Shown here: piece by piece, positions 50,427 through 58,160 of the stretch
Layout: every line of letters begins with the position of its first letter
Position numbering within the stretch: position 1 is the stretch's first letter
Assembly: GCA_900545135.1 (NCBI GenBank)
Contig: UQXL01000013.1
Span: 1-58,352, forward strand
Direction: 5' to 3'
Length of the DNA: 58,352 nt
Source: an uncultured Eubacteriales bacterium
GTDB taxonomy: Bacteria > Bacillota > Clostridia > Peptostreptococcales > Anaerovoracaceae
The notes under the pieces: model-generated
What the model was told of the DNA's origin: nothing
Databases searched by the model: none
The model's input: only the letters and a program-made list of their open reading frames with translations
Program-made: the position numbers and the translations under genes

Positions 50427-51575
50427 TTATTTCATCATTTCAGTCATGTAAATGCCTACGGCTTTTCCCAGCTCAACTTTGACGCCGCAGCGAATGAGGC
50501 CTCTCTCTATTATTCCGAGAACAGCCACCTCGTCATTGATGTCTATGTTGCCCATGTGACCCAGTCTGAACATTTTTCCTGCATAAGCTGCCAGTCCGCC
50601 TGCCACTGTCATGCCCTCTTCAAACATAGTGTTTCTGAACTTAACGTCGTCCACACCCTCAGGATAAATCAAGTTGGACAGGGTAACGGCTCTGTGCTCT
50701 TTTTCAGCAAGGATGGTGAAGCCCATGCTTTCGAGAGCTTTCTGCATGGCCTCTGCGTTCTTCTTATGTCTTTCGTATCTAGCCTTGTAGCCTTCCTCTT
50801 CAATTATCCTCGTCGCTTCCTGCATGGCCCATACCAGGTTTACGGCAGGAGTTGCGAAATATTTTGACGGTTCGTCCATTATAGGGATCCATTTTTCAAA
50901 GTCCACATAATATTCAGGGATGCTGCCGAGAGCTTTTCTCCTTTCAAGGGCTTTTTTGCTGGCCCATAAGATGAACATTCCCGGGCATACGCCAAAGGCT
51001 TTCTGTGAACCGGTGAAAAGGATGTCTATCTTCATTCTGTCCACATCGGCATATTCGCCTCCGGTAGCGGCTACGCCGTCTACTATGTATACAGTCTCAG
51101 GAGACGTCTTTTCGATCATCTTTCCTATCTCCTCGATATCAGCCCTTACCCCTGTGGAAGTATCCACGTGGGAAACTGTGATAGCGGCGTATTTTTTCTC
51201 TCTGAGCTTGGCCTCGATGGTCTCTAAAGGAATCGTAGTTCCCCACTCAGCGGAAAGCACGTCTATGTCCAGACCTTTTTTCTCGCATATCTCTATGAAT
51301 CTGTCGCCGAAGAAGCCGTGACTTACTATGAGAATGCTGTCGCCTCTTTTAGTCGTATTTGCTATCGCCATTTCCATGGCCAGAGTTCCTGTTCCTGCCA
51401 GAGGGAAAGTTTTTCCTGAGCAGTTGAGAAGCTTTGCCAGGTCTGCTATGAGCTTTCTGTAGTCCGCTACAAATCTCGGATCTCCGAAAGCCTGCATCTC
51501 TCTGCCCATCTGCTCCTGTATGGATTTTACCACAGGAGTCGGTCCCGGTATCATTACCATTTTTTTCGTTTCCAT
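50427..51575 (-). CDS. Class V aminotransferase (alanine-glyoxylate / serine-pyruvate type)
   Basis: 382 residues, PLP-dependent. The Schiff-base Lys is in FTGSQKAFGVCPGM (about residue 197), with the conserved VDGVAATGGEYADVD Asp region and HVDTSTGVRADIEEIG before it. N-terminal MIPGPTPVV is typical of PucG/AGXT relatives. Purine-degradation relatives transfer amino groups from ureidoglycine or use glyoxylate; lying next to a hydantoinase-type gene on the same strand, a role in cyclic-ureide or pyrimidine/purine breakdown is inferred. 76 bp separate it from that gene. Confidence 0.9.
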   Translation of the reverse strand: METKKMVMIPGPTPVVKSIQEQMGREMQAFGDPRFVADYRKLIADLAKLLNCSGKTFPLAGTGTLAMEMAIANTTKRGDSILIVSHGFFGDRFIEICEKKGLDIDVLSAEWGTTIPLETIEAKLREKKYAAITVSHVDTSTGVRADIEEIGKMIEKTSPETVYIVDGVAATGGEYADVDRMKIDILFTGSQKAFGVCPGMFILWASKKALERRKALGSIPEYYVDFEKWIPIMDEPSKYFATPAVNLVWAMQEATRIIEEEGYKARYERHKKNAEAMQKALESMGFTILAEKEHRAVTLSNLIYPEGVDDVKFRNTMFEEGMTVAGGLAAYAGKMFRLGHMGNIDINDEVAVLGIIERGLIRCGVKVELGKAVGIYMTEMMK

Positions 51576-51651
51576 ATCAAATCATCTCCTTAAATAGATT
51601 TATATTCTTTTGCGTGGCTGAGTTGGTTTCTCATCAGCCTCATATATTATA

Positions 51652-52995
51652 CTACCTCCTAAGGCATTTTCCAATAGGATTTTCACCCGTAAAGACTCCG
51701 TCCCTGACGATCAGCCTGCCTCCTTTAATCGTAGTTACAGGCCAGCCCTTGAGTGTTTTACCCTCAAACACGGAAAAATCAGACCGCGAATGGAGTTGAG
51801 ATGCATGTACTTCTCTCTGCTTATCCATATCGACGATGACTATATCAGCGTCGCTGCCGGGAAGCAGGGTGCCTTTCTTAGGATATATGCCGAACATTTC
51901 CGCCGGCTTTCTCGTCATGTGGGTTATCAGTTTTTCCAGCGGCAATCCGCGCTTTGCCACTCCCTCGTTCAAGACGGAGGCCAGATGAGTTTCTTCCGCC
52001 GGATAACCGGGAACTGCGTCCCACATGCTGCCGTCCGATCGCTTTTCTTGACGCGTTATGGTAGTGTTGTCCGTGCCTATGGTGTCTATAACTCCGTTTT
52101 CAAGAGCTTTCCAGAGTGCGTCCACGTCTTCCTTTTCTCTGAATGGCGGTTCCATCTTGAATTCGTTTCTGCCCTTTTCGTCCTGTTTGGACAGGGAGAG
52201 ATACATGCTGGTGGTCTCCACGTTTACATATTTGTTGCGTATCCTCAGAGAAGCGAGACGGCGTACTGCATCTTTCGACGTTATATGGACAAAATATACG
52301 GGCACTTCTGCTTTCTCGGCAAGATATGACATGCGTATCACCGCTTCTTCCTCAGCCATGGCAGGATGTGTGTCCGAATAAGTTTCCACTCCTGCCTGCG
52401 GGTATTTTTCCCTCATGATGCGGTCTGCCCGTCTTACGAGATAACGGTTTTCCGCATGGGCGCAGACGACACACTTTCTGCCGCTTTTCTTTATTTCGTC
52501 AAAAACATCCATGATGAAACCGTCGTCCACATCGGGAATCATGCCTGGGATGCCGTTCATATAAAGCTTGAATGACGTGACGCCAAACCGCCTGATGTAC
52601 TGCTCAATTTCCCTCGCTTGTGTTTCGCTGGAAATCACCAGATGAGGTATAAAATCGACCCAACTGAAGTTCTCTATCTTTTCTGAAATTCCAGGGAAAG
52701 TCTCAAGGTGAGACGACTATCCTCCGATGAAGCAGCCTACGGTGGTAATCCCGCCCAAAGCCGCCGATTTTGTCTCCGATTTCAAATCCTCTTCGAAAGG
52801 CACAAAAAGACCCATGTGAACGTGCGGGTCGATTATGCCCGGTATCACATATTTTCCGGCCGCATCTATCACCTCTGCGGCTTTCATATTCTGTTTCCCA
52901 ATAGACGCTATTTTGCCGTCTTTTACATAAATGTCCAGTTCAAATATGCCGTTGCCCGGAATGACCACTTTTCCGCCTGAGATGACCATATCCAT
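51652..52995 (-). pseudogene. Dihydropyrimidinase/hydantoinase-like amidohydrolase interrupted by an in-frame TAG
   Basis: The 5' part codes for 92 residues starting MDMVISGGKVVIPG and including DPHVHMG (metal HxH at 58 and 60), and ends GCFIGG then TAG (52717-52719). Without any frame change, codons continue SSHLETFPGI to DFIPHLVISS and through the whole C-terminal domain: SFKLYM with the carbamylation-type Lys (about codon 143), HAENRYL, YFVHITSK, IGTDNTT, to the end at 51652. So one amber codon splits an otherwise complete 447-codon gene. Recent nonsense mutation, sequencing error or suppressed stop are all possible. Confidence 0.88.
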
Positions 52996-53050
52996 TATCT
53001 GACTGTCCCGGGCAGATAATGCCGGATAAACGCTCTTCGTCGCCGGCGTT

Positions 53051-53350
53051 ACCTTTTGTTATTTCTAATAGTTGTTTTGGATTTTTACTAATACCAGCTC
53101 TTACATATAGATTAGTCTTTATTTGCCTTCTTAGTTCCCTTACACTCCAATTACAATTAATACATTCTGTTTCATAAAAGAATCGTTCAAATTCATCTTC
53201 TAATACCATAATCTCTCTAATATGAGAAAAAGATAAATTATTCAAAAGTATATCTGCATCCGTTGTAAATTGATTAGATATCTTAAAATCTTTTGAATCA
53301 GTAGATAAAGCAAAAAGGTGCGACACTGTCGCACCTTTTTGAGGATACAT
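53051..53350 (-). pseudogene. YhcG-type (DUF1016, PDDEXK) nuclease fragment
   Basis: Residues about 35-98 of this frame (ILLNNLSFSHIREIMVL, ERFFYETECINCNWSVREL, RRQIKTNLYVRAGISKN) match the N-terminal DUF1016 region of YhcG nucleases. The match ends at ITKG, at about 53050, where base composition changes abruptly into the GC-richer hydantoinase upstream region; the PDDEXK catalytic half is missing. It is a remnant left at the junction of the AT-rich mobile segment and the chromosome. Confidence 0.75.
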
Positions 53351-54006
53351 AAAGCAGTTGCATTGAATGTATAGGCTATTTCAACTTCCATATTTTCTTT
53401 ATCAGCAATAAATTCATATTCATTTTCTACCTTTTTACCATCAATCAATAATTCAGCATTATTTTCTTTTAACATTTGCCATCCTACAAGTTTGTATTTT
53501 GTGCCGACTTCTAAACCTTCTAAAGTTACTTTATCAATGATTGTCACTTCTTTAGCTGCTTCAATTTCTTTTTTGCCATCCTTATCCGTTGCAGTTGTAT
53601 GAATATTAATAATGCGATTTGTGATTAATACTGTTTGTCCATCATCTTCAATATCCTTATGTTCTGCAACTTTTATAGGTTCATCAGGATTGCTTAAATC
53701 ATATAATTCTTCAAAGGTAACAAGATTTTTACCACCTAATGAAGATCCATTAAATGTATAGGTTTTTCCATCTTTCATTCGATGATTGAAATATCCATAA
53801 ACATGTACAAAATCACCTTTAGCAAATGTTTTAGCAACATCTACTTTGTCACCATAAACTGCACAGTTTATATATTCCTTTCCTTTACCATAGCCTTTAG
53901 CAAGCGTAAAATTTACTACTTGTGATTCCTTACCATCTTTAAAGAAACTTGTTGATACAGGCTCCTTAATTAGATTGGCATTAATATTAATCATTTCTCT
54001 TTCCAT
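53242..54006 (-). CDS. SSB-like / VaFE-repeat chimera, C-terminally truncated
   Basis: 254 residues. N-terminal ~95 residues look like an SSB-type OB fold of conjugative elements (MININANLIKEPVSTSFFKD, KEYINCAVYGDKVDVA, VHVYGYFNHRMKDGKTY). From IKVAEHKDIEDDGQTV on it is a VaFE (thioester/ester-bond) repeat of surface proteins: IHTTATDKDGKKEIEAAKEV, GTKYKLVGWQM, VEIAYTFNAT, ending abruptly near 53350. The last ~30 residues are read across a palindrome and the YhcG remnant and are not genuine. Strong binding site AGGAGGT. A deletion joined two genes of a mobile element; intact function is doubtful. Confidence 0.7.
   Translation of the reverse strand: MEREMININANLIKEPVSTSFFKDGKESQVVNFTLAKGYGKGKEYINCAVYGDKVDVAKTFAKGDFVHVYGYFNHRMKDGKTYTFNGSSLGGKNLVTFEELYDLSNPDEPIKVAEHKDIEDDGQTVLITNRIINIHTTATDKDGKKEIEAAKEVTIIDKVTLEGLEVGTKYKLVGWQMLKENNAELLIDGKKVENEYEFIADKENMEVEIAYTFNATALCILKKVRQCRTFLLYLLIQKILRYLINLQRMQIYF
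53312..53340. terminator. Perfect palindrome / bidirectional terminator at the element debris
   Basis: AAAAAGGTGCGAC (53312-53324), loop ACT, GTCGCACCTTTTT (53328-53340): a 13-bp perfect stem with A- and T-tracts. It marks the break between the VaFE fragment and the nuclease remnant. Confidence 0.85.
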
Positions 54007-54022
54007 GTTGTACCTCCTAAAT

Positions 54023-54057
54023 TAAAAAAAAGCGATTGATGTTTAATTATCAATCGC
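54023..54057 (-). terminator. Terminator just upstream of the SSB-VaFE gene
   Basis: Minus-strand GCGATTGAT-AATTAAAC-ATCAATCGC followed by TTTTTTTT: a perfect 9-bp stem with a T-run of eight. It lies 16 bp before the SSB-VaFE start, so it ends or attenuates transcription entering from upstream. Confidence 0.85.
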
Positions 54058-54081
54058 ATAATAGGTTCTAATATTTAATTT

Positions 54082-54108
54082 TTAAGTAGGACTTCGTATC
54101 CTATACAT
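54082..54108 (-). CDS. Possible 8-residue leader peptide
   Basis: ATG followed by seven codons (MYRIRSPT) and TAA, with GAGGAG eight bases upstream, positioned directly before the terminator at 54023-54057. The layout is that of a leader-peptide attenuator for the SSB-VaFE gene. No independent support. Confidence 0.3.
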   Translation of the reverse strand: MYRIRSPT

Positions 54109-54130
54109 TTTAACCACTCCTCTTTGAATA

Positions 54131-54168
54131 CGAAAAAAGGGCAGTTCTCATGTTTGATTACTACCCTT
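54131..54168 (-). terminator. Terminator downstream of the broken small ORF
   Basis: Minus-strand AAGGGTAGT pairs with ACTGCCCTT (one G-T pair) and is followed by TTTTTTCG. Confidence 0.6.
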
Positions 54169-54223
54169 AAAACTATGTTTATCATATCGTTGACATCGCT
54201 ATATGTGCTACCAATATAATAAT

Positions 54224-54434
54224 TTATTTATTTGTTTTATCTTTTAAAGACTTATAAACTAAATTATTTTTACCATAAACATATTCACAAAACTCAAAGA
54301 CTTGTTTTTCTGAATATTGATCTAACGATAAATTAAATAGTTCTTTTTTCACTTGGTCTTTTGAAGATGATAAATCCGAAATATTACATACAACCAACTT
54401 TAGCTCTCATATCTTCGAAAATATCTCGTTCCAT
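54224..54434 (-). pseudogene. Small mobile-element ORF broken by a 4-bp duplication
   Basis: Begins with a good binding site (AGGAGG, 8 bp spacing) at ATG 54434: MERDIFEDMRAKVGC, then a tandem TGTATGTA causes a stop two codons later. Removing one TGTA restores a frame reading CNISDLSSSKDQVKKELFNL to YKSLKDKTNK, about 67 residues in all. The restored protein resembles small helical proteins carried by integrative elements (DUF6061-like, uncertain). It starts 28 bp after the surface-protein stop. Confidence 0.6.
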
Positions 54435-54461
54435 AAATCATTCCTCCTAGCTTTGAGAAAT

Positions 54462-57287
54462 TTATTGATCCGTTTTTCTTTTTTTACGATATATACCAAC
54501 TAAACCAACACTAGAAGCGATGAATAGTAATGACCAAAGTGTCATGTTTGTACTATCTCCTGTTTGAGGATTTTTATCATTTACTGATGTGTCTGGTACA
54601 ATAATTGGCTTATTTGAATCATTTGGTGTATTAGGTTTATTAGGTTCGCTTGGAACTACTGGTCCATCTTTGGCTTTTACTGTAACTTTGATTGTTTTAA
54701 CTGTAGAAGCACCTTGGCTATCCGTCACTTTATATGTGACTTCATAAACACCGACTTTCGTATTGTCTACTTCATTTTTGATGACATTTTCAATTGTCAA
54801 TGTAATATTTCCATCTTCCTTATCTGTCGCAGTTACATCCTTTAATGGATCAAATTCATCTCCAACATATATCGTTTTATCTTCTGCGTTAATAACTGGA
54901 ATTTGATTGATAATACTTGCGTTTTTCTTAAATTCCCATGTTCCTGTAAACTGGATATATCCATCTTCGTTTAGATTATCTGCACTTGATAATTTATTGT
55001 TAGCATCATATCCCTTAAATAACCAAACGCCATCTGATACAATAACTTCTGTTTTATTTGGTTGAATTACACTGATTGTTACTCCCTCAAGATATTTCTT
55101 ATCGTCTGTAGGAAGTAAATCAGTTACTTCTTTTGGAAGTTTTTGTTCATCTGTTCCATTGATAAACTCATAAACAACAGGATATTTTTCCTTTTGTATA
55201 TAAGTCATGTAATTTAATTGATCGGTTGCTTGGCTCTTACCAATAACTAAACCTTCTCGCATATAATTACTTGGAATATATAATTGTTGATATTCAGCAT
55301 TTTCAGCAGCTTTTATTCCACCAGCTTCATCATGATAATTAACTAAACGAGTTCCTTTTGTTTGTTCATCTTCTACAACGCAATCTTTACTTGTGATAGA
55401 AACACTATTTTCTTGTGTGATATTTTCTAATGGTTTTATAACATCAATTACACGATTGCTTGGAAGATATACATCGTTATTTTTATCAATTAAGGCTTTT
55501 TCACCGATATTTAATTTACTATTTTGATAAATACCATCACTACCGTTACCTGCCTTAGCTTTATTTCCACTAACTGTACCACCTAGTATCGTACATTTTG
55601 CAGTTTTATTATTCCAAGAATTAGCATCAATGTAGATACCACCACCTGCTGAAGTAGCTGTATTTTCTTTCAATTCTCCAGAATTCATCTGCATTTCTGA
55701 AGAATGTAAATATACCCCCGCACCTATTGATGCTTTGTTTTGGGAAACAACAGTATTTTTTAGAGTAATTTTTGAATTAAACACTCCATAAATAGCTCCA
55801 CCTTGAGATTTCGCTTCGTTGTTAGAAATGTTTGTATTTGAAAGTATTACATCTGTAGCTTCAAAATATGCAGAAATTGCACAACCATTGATTGCTTTAT
55901 TTTGGGTAATATCACCTTTATTAATGGTAATAGTAATAGCAGGCTCCTTTTCATGTTGTGCATAAAAAGCAGGATAAGTTGCAATAGCACCACCTAATCC
56001 CTTATCTCCGTTAGAGCCACGATAAGTCGCTTCATTTCCTGAGATTGTACCACCATTCATTGTAAAACTTGCTTTTCCTGCAATTTCACGAGAGTAATCT
56101 CCTCCTACAGCCGACCAATCTTGGAAATTGGCAACATAAATTCCACCACCATAATGACCTTCATAACTATCTTTACTATTTGCAGAATTGTTTATAATCT
56201 TTCCATCATTCATAATCATTGATGAAGCTATTAAACACACACCACCACCTCGAACGGCATGATTATTTTTGATTAATCCACCATTCATTGTAAATGTACC
56301 ATGATTTTCTAAATGTATCGCACCACCGAATTGAGCAGTCTTATCTAAAATACCATTATTTCGAATAATAGCTCCGTCTTCCATTGTGATTGTATCATAA
56401 CTAAAACCACTAACAGCTCCACCCATGCCTCTATTGTTGCAATTGTTTTCCAAGATAGCACCAGATTGCAAAATTAAATTTGAACCATCTGCTTCATTTC
56501 CTGCTAGTTTACCTAACTTAACAATTGAATGAATATCTACGGATTCATCGCTATAATGTGTTCCATCTATTACAATATTTTGCAGAGTTAAAGTAGCCTT
56601 TGGATTGACTACTATCATATCTCCACCTGCGTTTCTTTGCAATTTAGAATTTGGAAATTCTGACAAAGTCCATGTTTCATCATTAGTGACTTCTACATAA
56701 CTATCAAGTAAAATAATATCTCCATCTTGAATTAACGATTTCGCTTTTGCAAATGTTTTAACACTTGATTCTTCTGTAAGTCCATCATTTTGATCATTTC
56801 CATCATGACTATTTAAATGTATATGCTTTACATTTTTAGGACTTACTTCATTAGAATTTTTACTGTCTGTTTTTTGCTTTGGATCTTCATTATTTTCATT
56901 AGAAGTAATATTGCCTTTTTCTTCTAATCTAGACACCTCAACAGGAATTGTTTCTTCCTTTGGCGTTCCTTCTAGCGAATAATTCACCTTGAAATCATAG
57001 TTTCCATTTTCAGTTACTACATAAGTAACGCTCGATAAATCCTCTACTTTTTCAGTACCATCTGGTAATGTTACTTTCTCTAACTGAATAGTTTCTGTCT
57101 CCGTAAATTCTAAAGAAATCGTCGCTTCTGTTTTATCTTCATTTACTTCTTGTAAGACTTCATATTGAGGCGAAGAAGTTTGAAATGAAGAAGCGTCTGT
57201 TTCTTCTGCAAATACAGTCTGTGGTATCAATCCTAATACCATAACTAACGTAAGAAACCATGTAGTCACTCTCTTTGTTAGGTTCAT
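54462..57287 (-). CDS. Cell-wall-anchored beta-helix surface protein with NPQTG sorting signal
   Basis: 941 residues. Sec signal peptide (KRVTTWFLTLVMVLGLIPQ, cut near AEE), a Thr/Glu-rich N-domain, a right-handed beta-helix of about 400 residues with repeated turns such as GGAIHLENHGTFTMNGG and GGGIYIDANSWNN, then a DUF5011/Ig-like domain (IPVINAEDKTIYVGDEFDPL), a Pro/Asn linker and the sorting motif NPQTGD followed by a hydrophobic helix and KKRKTDQ. Likely adhesin or glycan-binding protein. Strongly AT-rich. Preceded by an array of recombination-type sites and the recombinase gene, which points to phase variation. Confidence 0.9.
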   Translation of the reverse strand: MNLTKRVTTWFLTLVMVLGLIPQTVFAEETDASSFQTSSPQYEVLQEVNEDKTEATISLEFTETETIQLEKVTLPDGTEKVEDLSSVTYVVTENGNYDFKVNYSLEGTPKEETIPVEVSRLEEKGNITSNENNEDPKQKTDSKNSNEVSPKNVKHIHLNSHDGNDQNDGLTEESSVKTFAKAKSLIQDGDIILLDSYVEVTNDETWTLSEFPNSKLQRNAGGDMIVVNPKATLTLQNIVIDGTHYSDESVDIHSIVKLGKLAGNEADGSNLILQSGAILENNCNNRGMGGAVSGFSYDTITMEDGAIIRNNGILDKTAQFGGAIHLENHGTFTMNGGLIKNNHAVRGGGVCLIASSMIMNDGKIINNSANSKDSYEGHYGGGIYVANFQDWSAVGGDYSREIAGKASFTMNGGTISGNEATYRGSNGDKGLGGAIATYPAFYAQHEKEPAITITINKGDITQNKAINGCAISAYFEATDVILSNTNISNNEAKSQGGAIYGVFNSKITLKNTVVSQNKASIGAGVYLHSSEMQMNSGELKENTATSAGGGIYIDANSWNNKTAKCTILGGTVSGNKAKAGNGSDGIYQNSKLNIGEKALIDKNNDVYLPSNRVIDVIKPLENITQENSVSITSKDCVVEDEQTKGTRLVNYHDEAGGIKAAENAEYQQLYIPSNYMREGLVIGKSQATDQLNYMTYIQKEKYPVVYEFINGTDEQKLPKEVTDLLPTDDKKYLEGVTISVIQPNKTEVIVSDGVWLFKGYDANNKLSSADNLNEDGYIQFTGTWEFKKNASIINQIPVINAEDKTIYVGDEFDPLKDVTATDKEDGNITLTIENVIKNEVDNTKVGVYEVTYKVTDSQGASTVKTIKVTVKAKDGPVVPSEPNKPNTPNDSNKPIIVPDTSVNDKNPQTGDSTNMTLWSLLFIASSVGLVGIYRKKRKTDQ

Positions 57288-57347
57288 TCTTATTCCCTCC
57301 TTCTATCTATCTTTTGAACCGAATGTATGTTAAGAGATACATGAAAT

Positions 57348-57373
57348 GGTAAGAAAAGCAGACTTTTGTTACC
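57348..57373. repeat. Recombination site I (inverted orientation)
   Basis: 26-bp near-perfect dyad: GGTAAGAAAAGC, central AG, ACTTTTGTTACC. On the minus strand the core reads AAAAGT-CT-GCTTTT, i.e. opposite to sites II and III. It lies 61 bp upstream of the surface-protein ATG. 26 bp with an asymmetric central dinucleotide is the format of small serine invertase sites. Confidence 0.7.
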
Positions 57374-57492
57374 AGTAGTGATAAAATCTAAAGATGAGAT
57401 AATATGAAATGTTTTTGCATTTTACCTCTTAAAATATAAAGAAAAACAGATGTTTTATACTAATTCCATTTATAAACACTTCTTATCTTAAT

Positions 57493-57541
57493 GGAATAAA
57501 AAGTCTACTTTCTGTGACAATAAAAGTCTACTTTTTATTGC
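57493..57541. repeat. Recombination sites II and III (tandem)
   Basis: Site II is 57493-57518 (GGAATAAAAAGT-CT-ACTTTCTGTGAC); site III is 57516-57541 (GACAATAAAAGT-CT-ACTTTTTATTGC); centres 23 bp apart, arms overlapping by 3 bp. Core AAAAGT-CT-ACTTT is shared with site I on the other strand. Site III covers the recombinase stop codon. Between sites I and II (57374-57492) lies an AT-rich segment that may hold a promoter; no clear -35/-10 pair was found. Confidence 0.7.
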
Positions 57542-58160
57542 ACGAAAGCCTAGTAGTTTCAGCATTTTTTTCATATCTCTTTATCCAATTAGAAAAAGTA
57601 TTATGATTTGTATTTAACATCTTTGCTGCCTTGCGTTTACTAATTTTATTTACTTTCCATAATTTATAGATTTCTTCAAATTCTTTTGGAATAGGTATAG
57701 GCGGTCTTCCAAATTTGATTCCTTTTTCTTTAGCAATCCGTATACCTTCTGCTTGTCGCTGTTTAGTATTTTCTCTTTCTACCTGTGCTACATAAGAGAG
57801 TATCTGTAAAACTAAATCTGCAATAAATTTCCCTGTAATCCCATTTACTTGATTTCTAGTATCTAAAAGCGGAAAATCTAATACGATAATGTCAATGTTA
57901 ATCTTTTTTGTGAGATAACGCCACTGTTCTTGTATCTCATCATAATCTCGCCCCAAACGGTCAATTGATTTAATATAAAGTTCATCACCTGGTTGTAATT
58001 GTTTTAATAATAATTGATATTGTTCACGATAAAAATTTTTACCAGATTGCTTATCTATGAACATATTCTGTTCTAAAATACCTATACTTTCCATTGCCTC
58101 TACTTGTCTTGCAATATTTTGATCTTTACTTGAAACACGAATATAAGCATATTTTTTCAT
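57528..58160 (-). CDS. Small serine recombinase (resolvase/invertase family)
   Basis: 210 residues. Catalytic Ser is Ser10 in YAYIRVSSKDQNIARQ, arginines in RLGRDYDEI; the long E helix region includes IADLVLQILSYVAQVEREN. The C-terminal HTH (ISKRKAAKMLNTNHNTFSNW) is the DNA-binding domain. Size and layout fit Hin/Gin/resolvase enzymes, not large integrases. Binding site AGGAGGAATTATA. Same strand as the surface-protein gene, with matching 26-bp sites between them, so an invertase role is the best reading; resolvase of a mobile element is the alternative. Confidence 0.9.
   Translation of the reverse strand: MKKYAYIRVSSKDQNIARQVEAMESIGILEQNMFIDKQSGKNFYREQYQLLLKQLQPGDELYIKSIDRLGRDYDEIQEQWRYLTKKINIDIIVLDFPLLDTRNQVNGITGKFIADLVLQILSYVAQVERENTKQRQAEGIRIAKEKGIKFGRPPIPIPKEFEEIYKLWKVNKISKRKAAKMLNTNHNTFSNWIKRYEKNAETTRLSCNKK

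Noticed and set aside
52717..52995. Frameshift between the two hydantoinase parts
   Set aside because: The two parts are in the same frame; the break is a single TAG codon, not an insertion or deletion.
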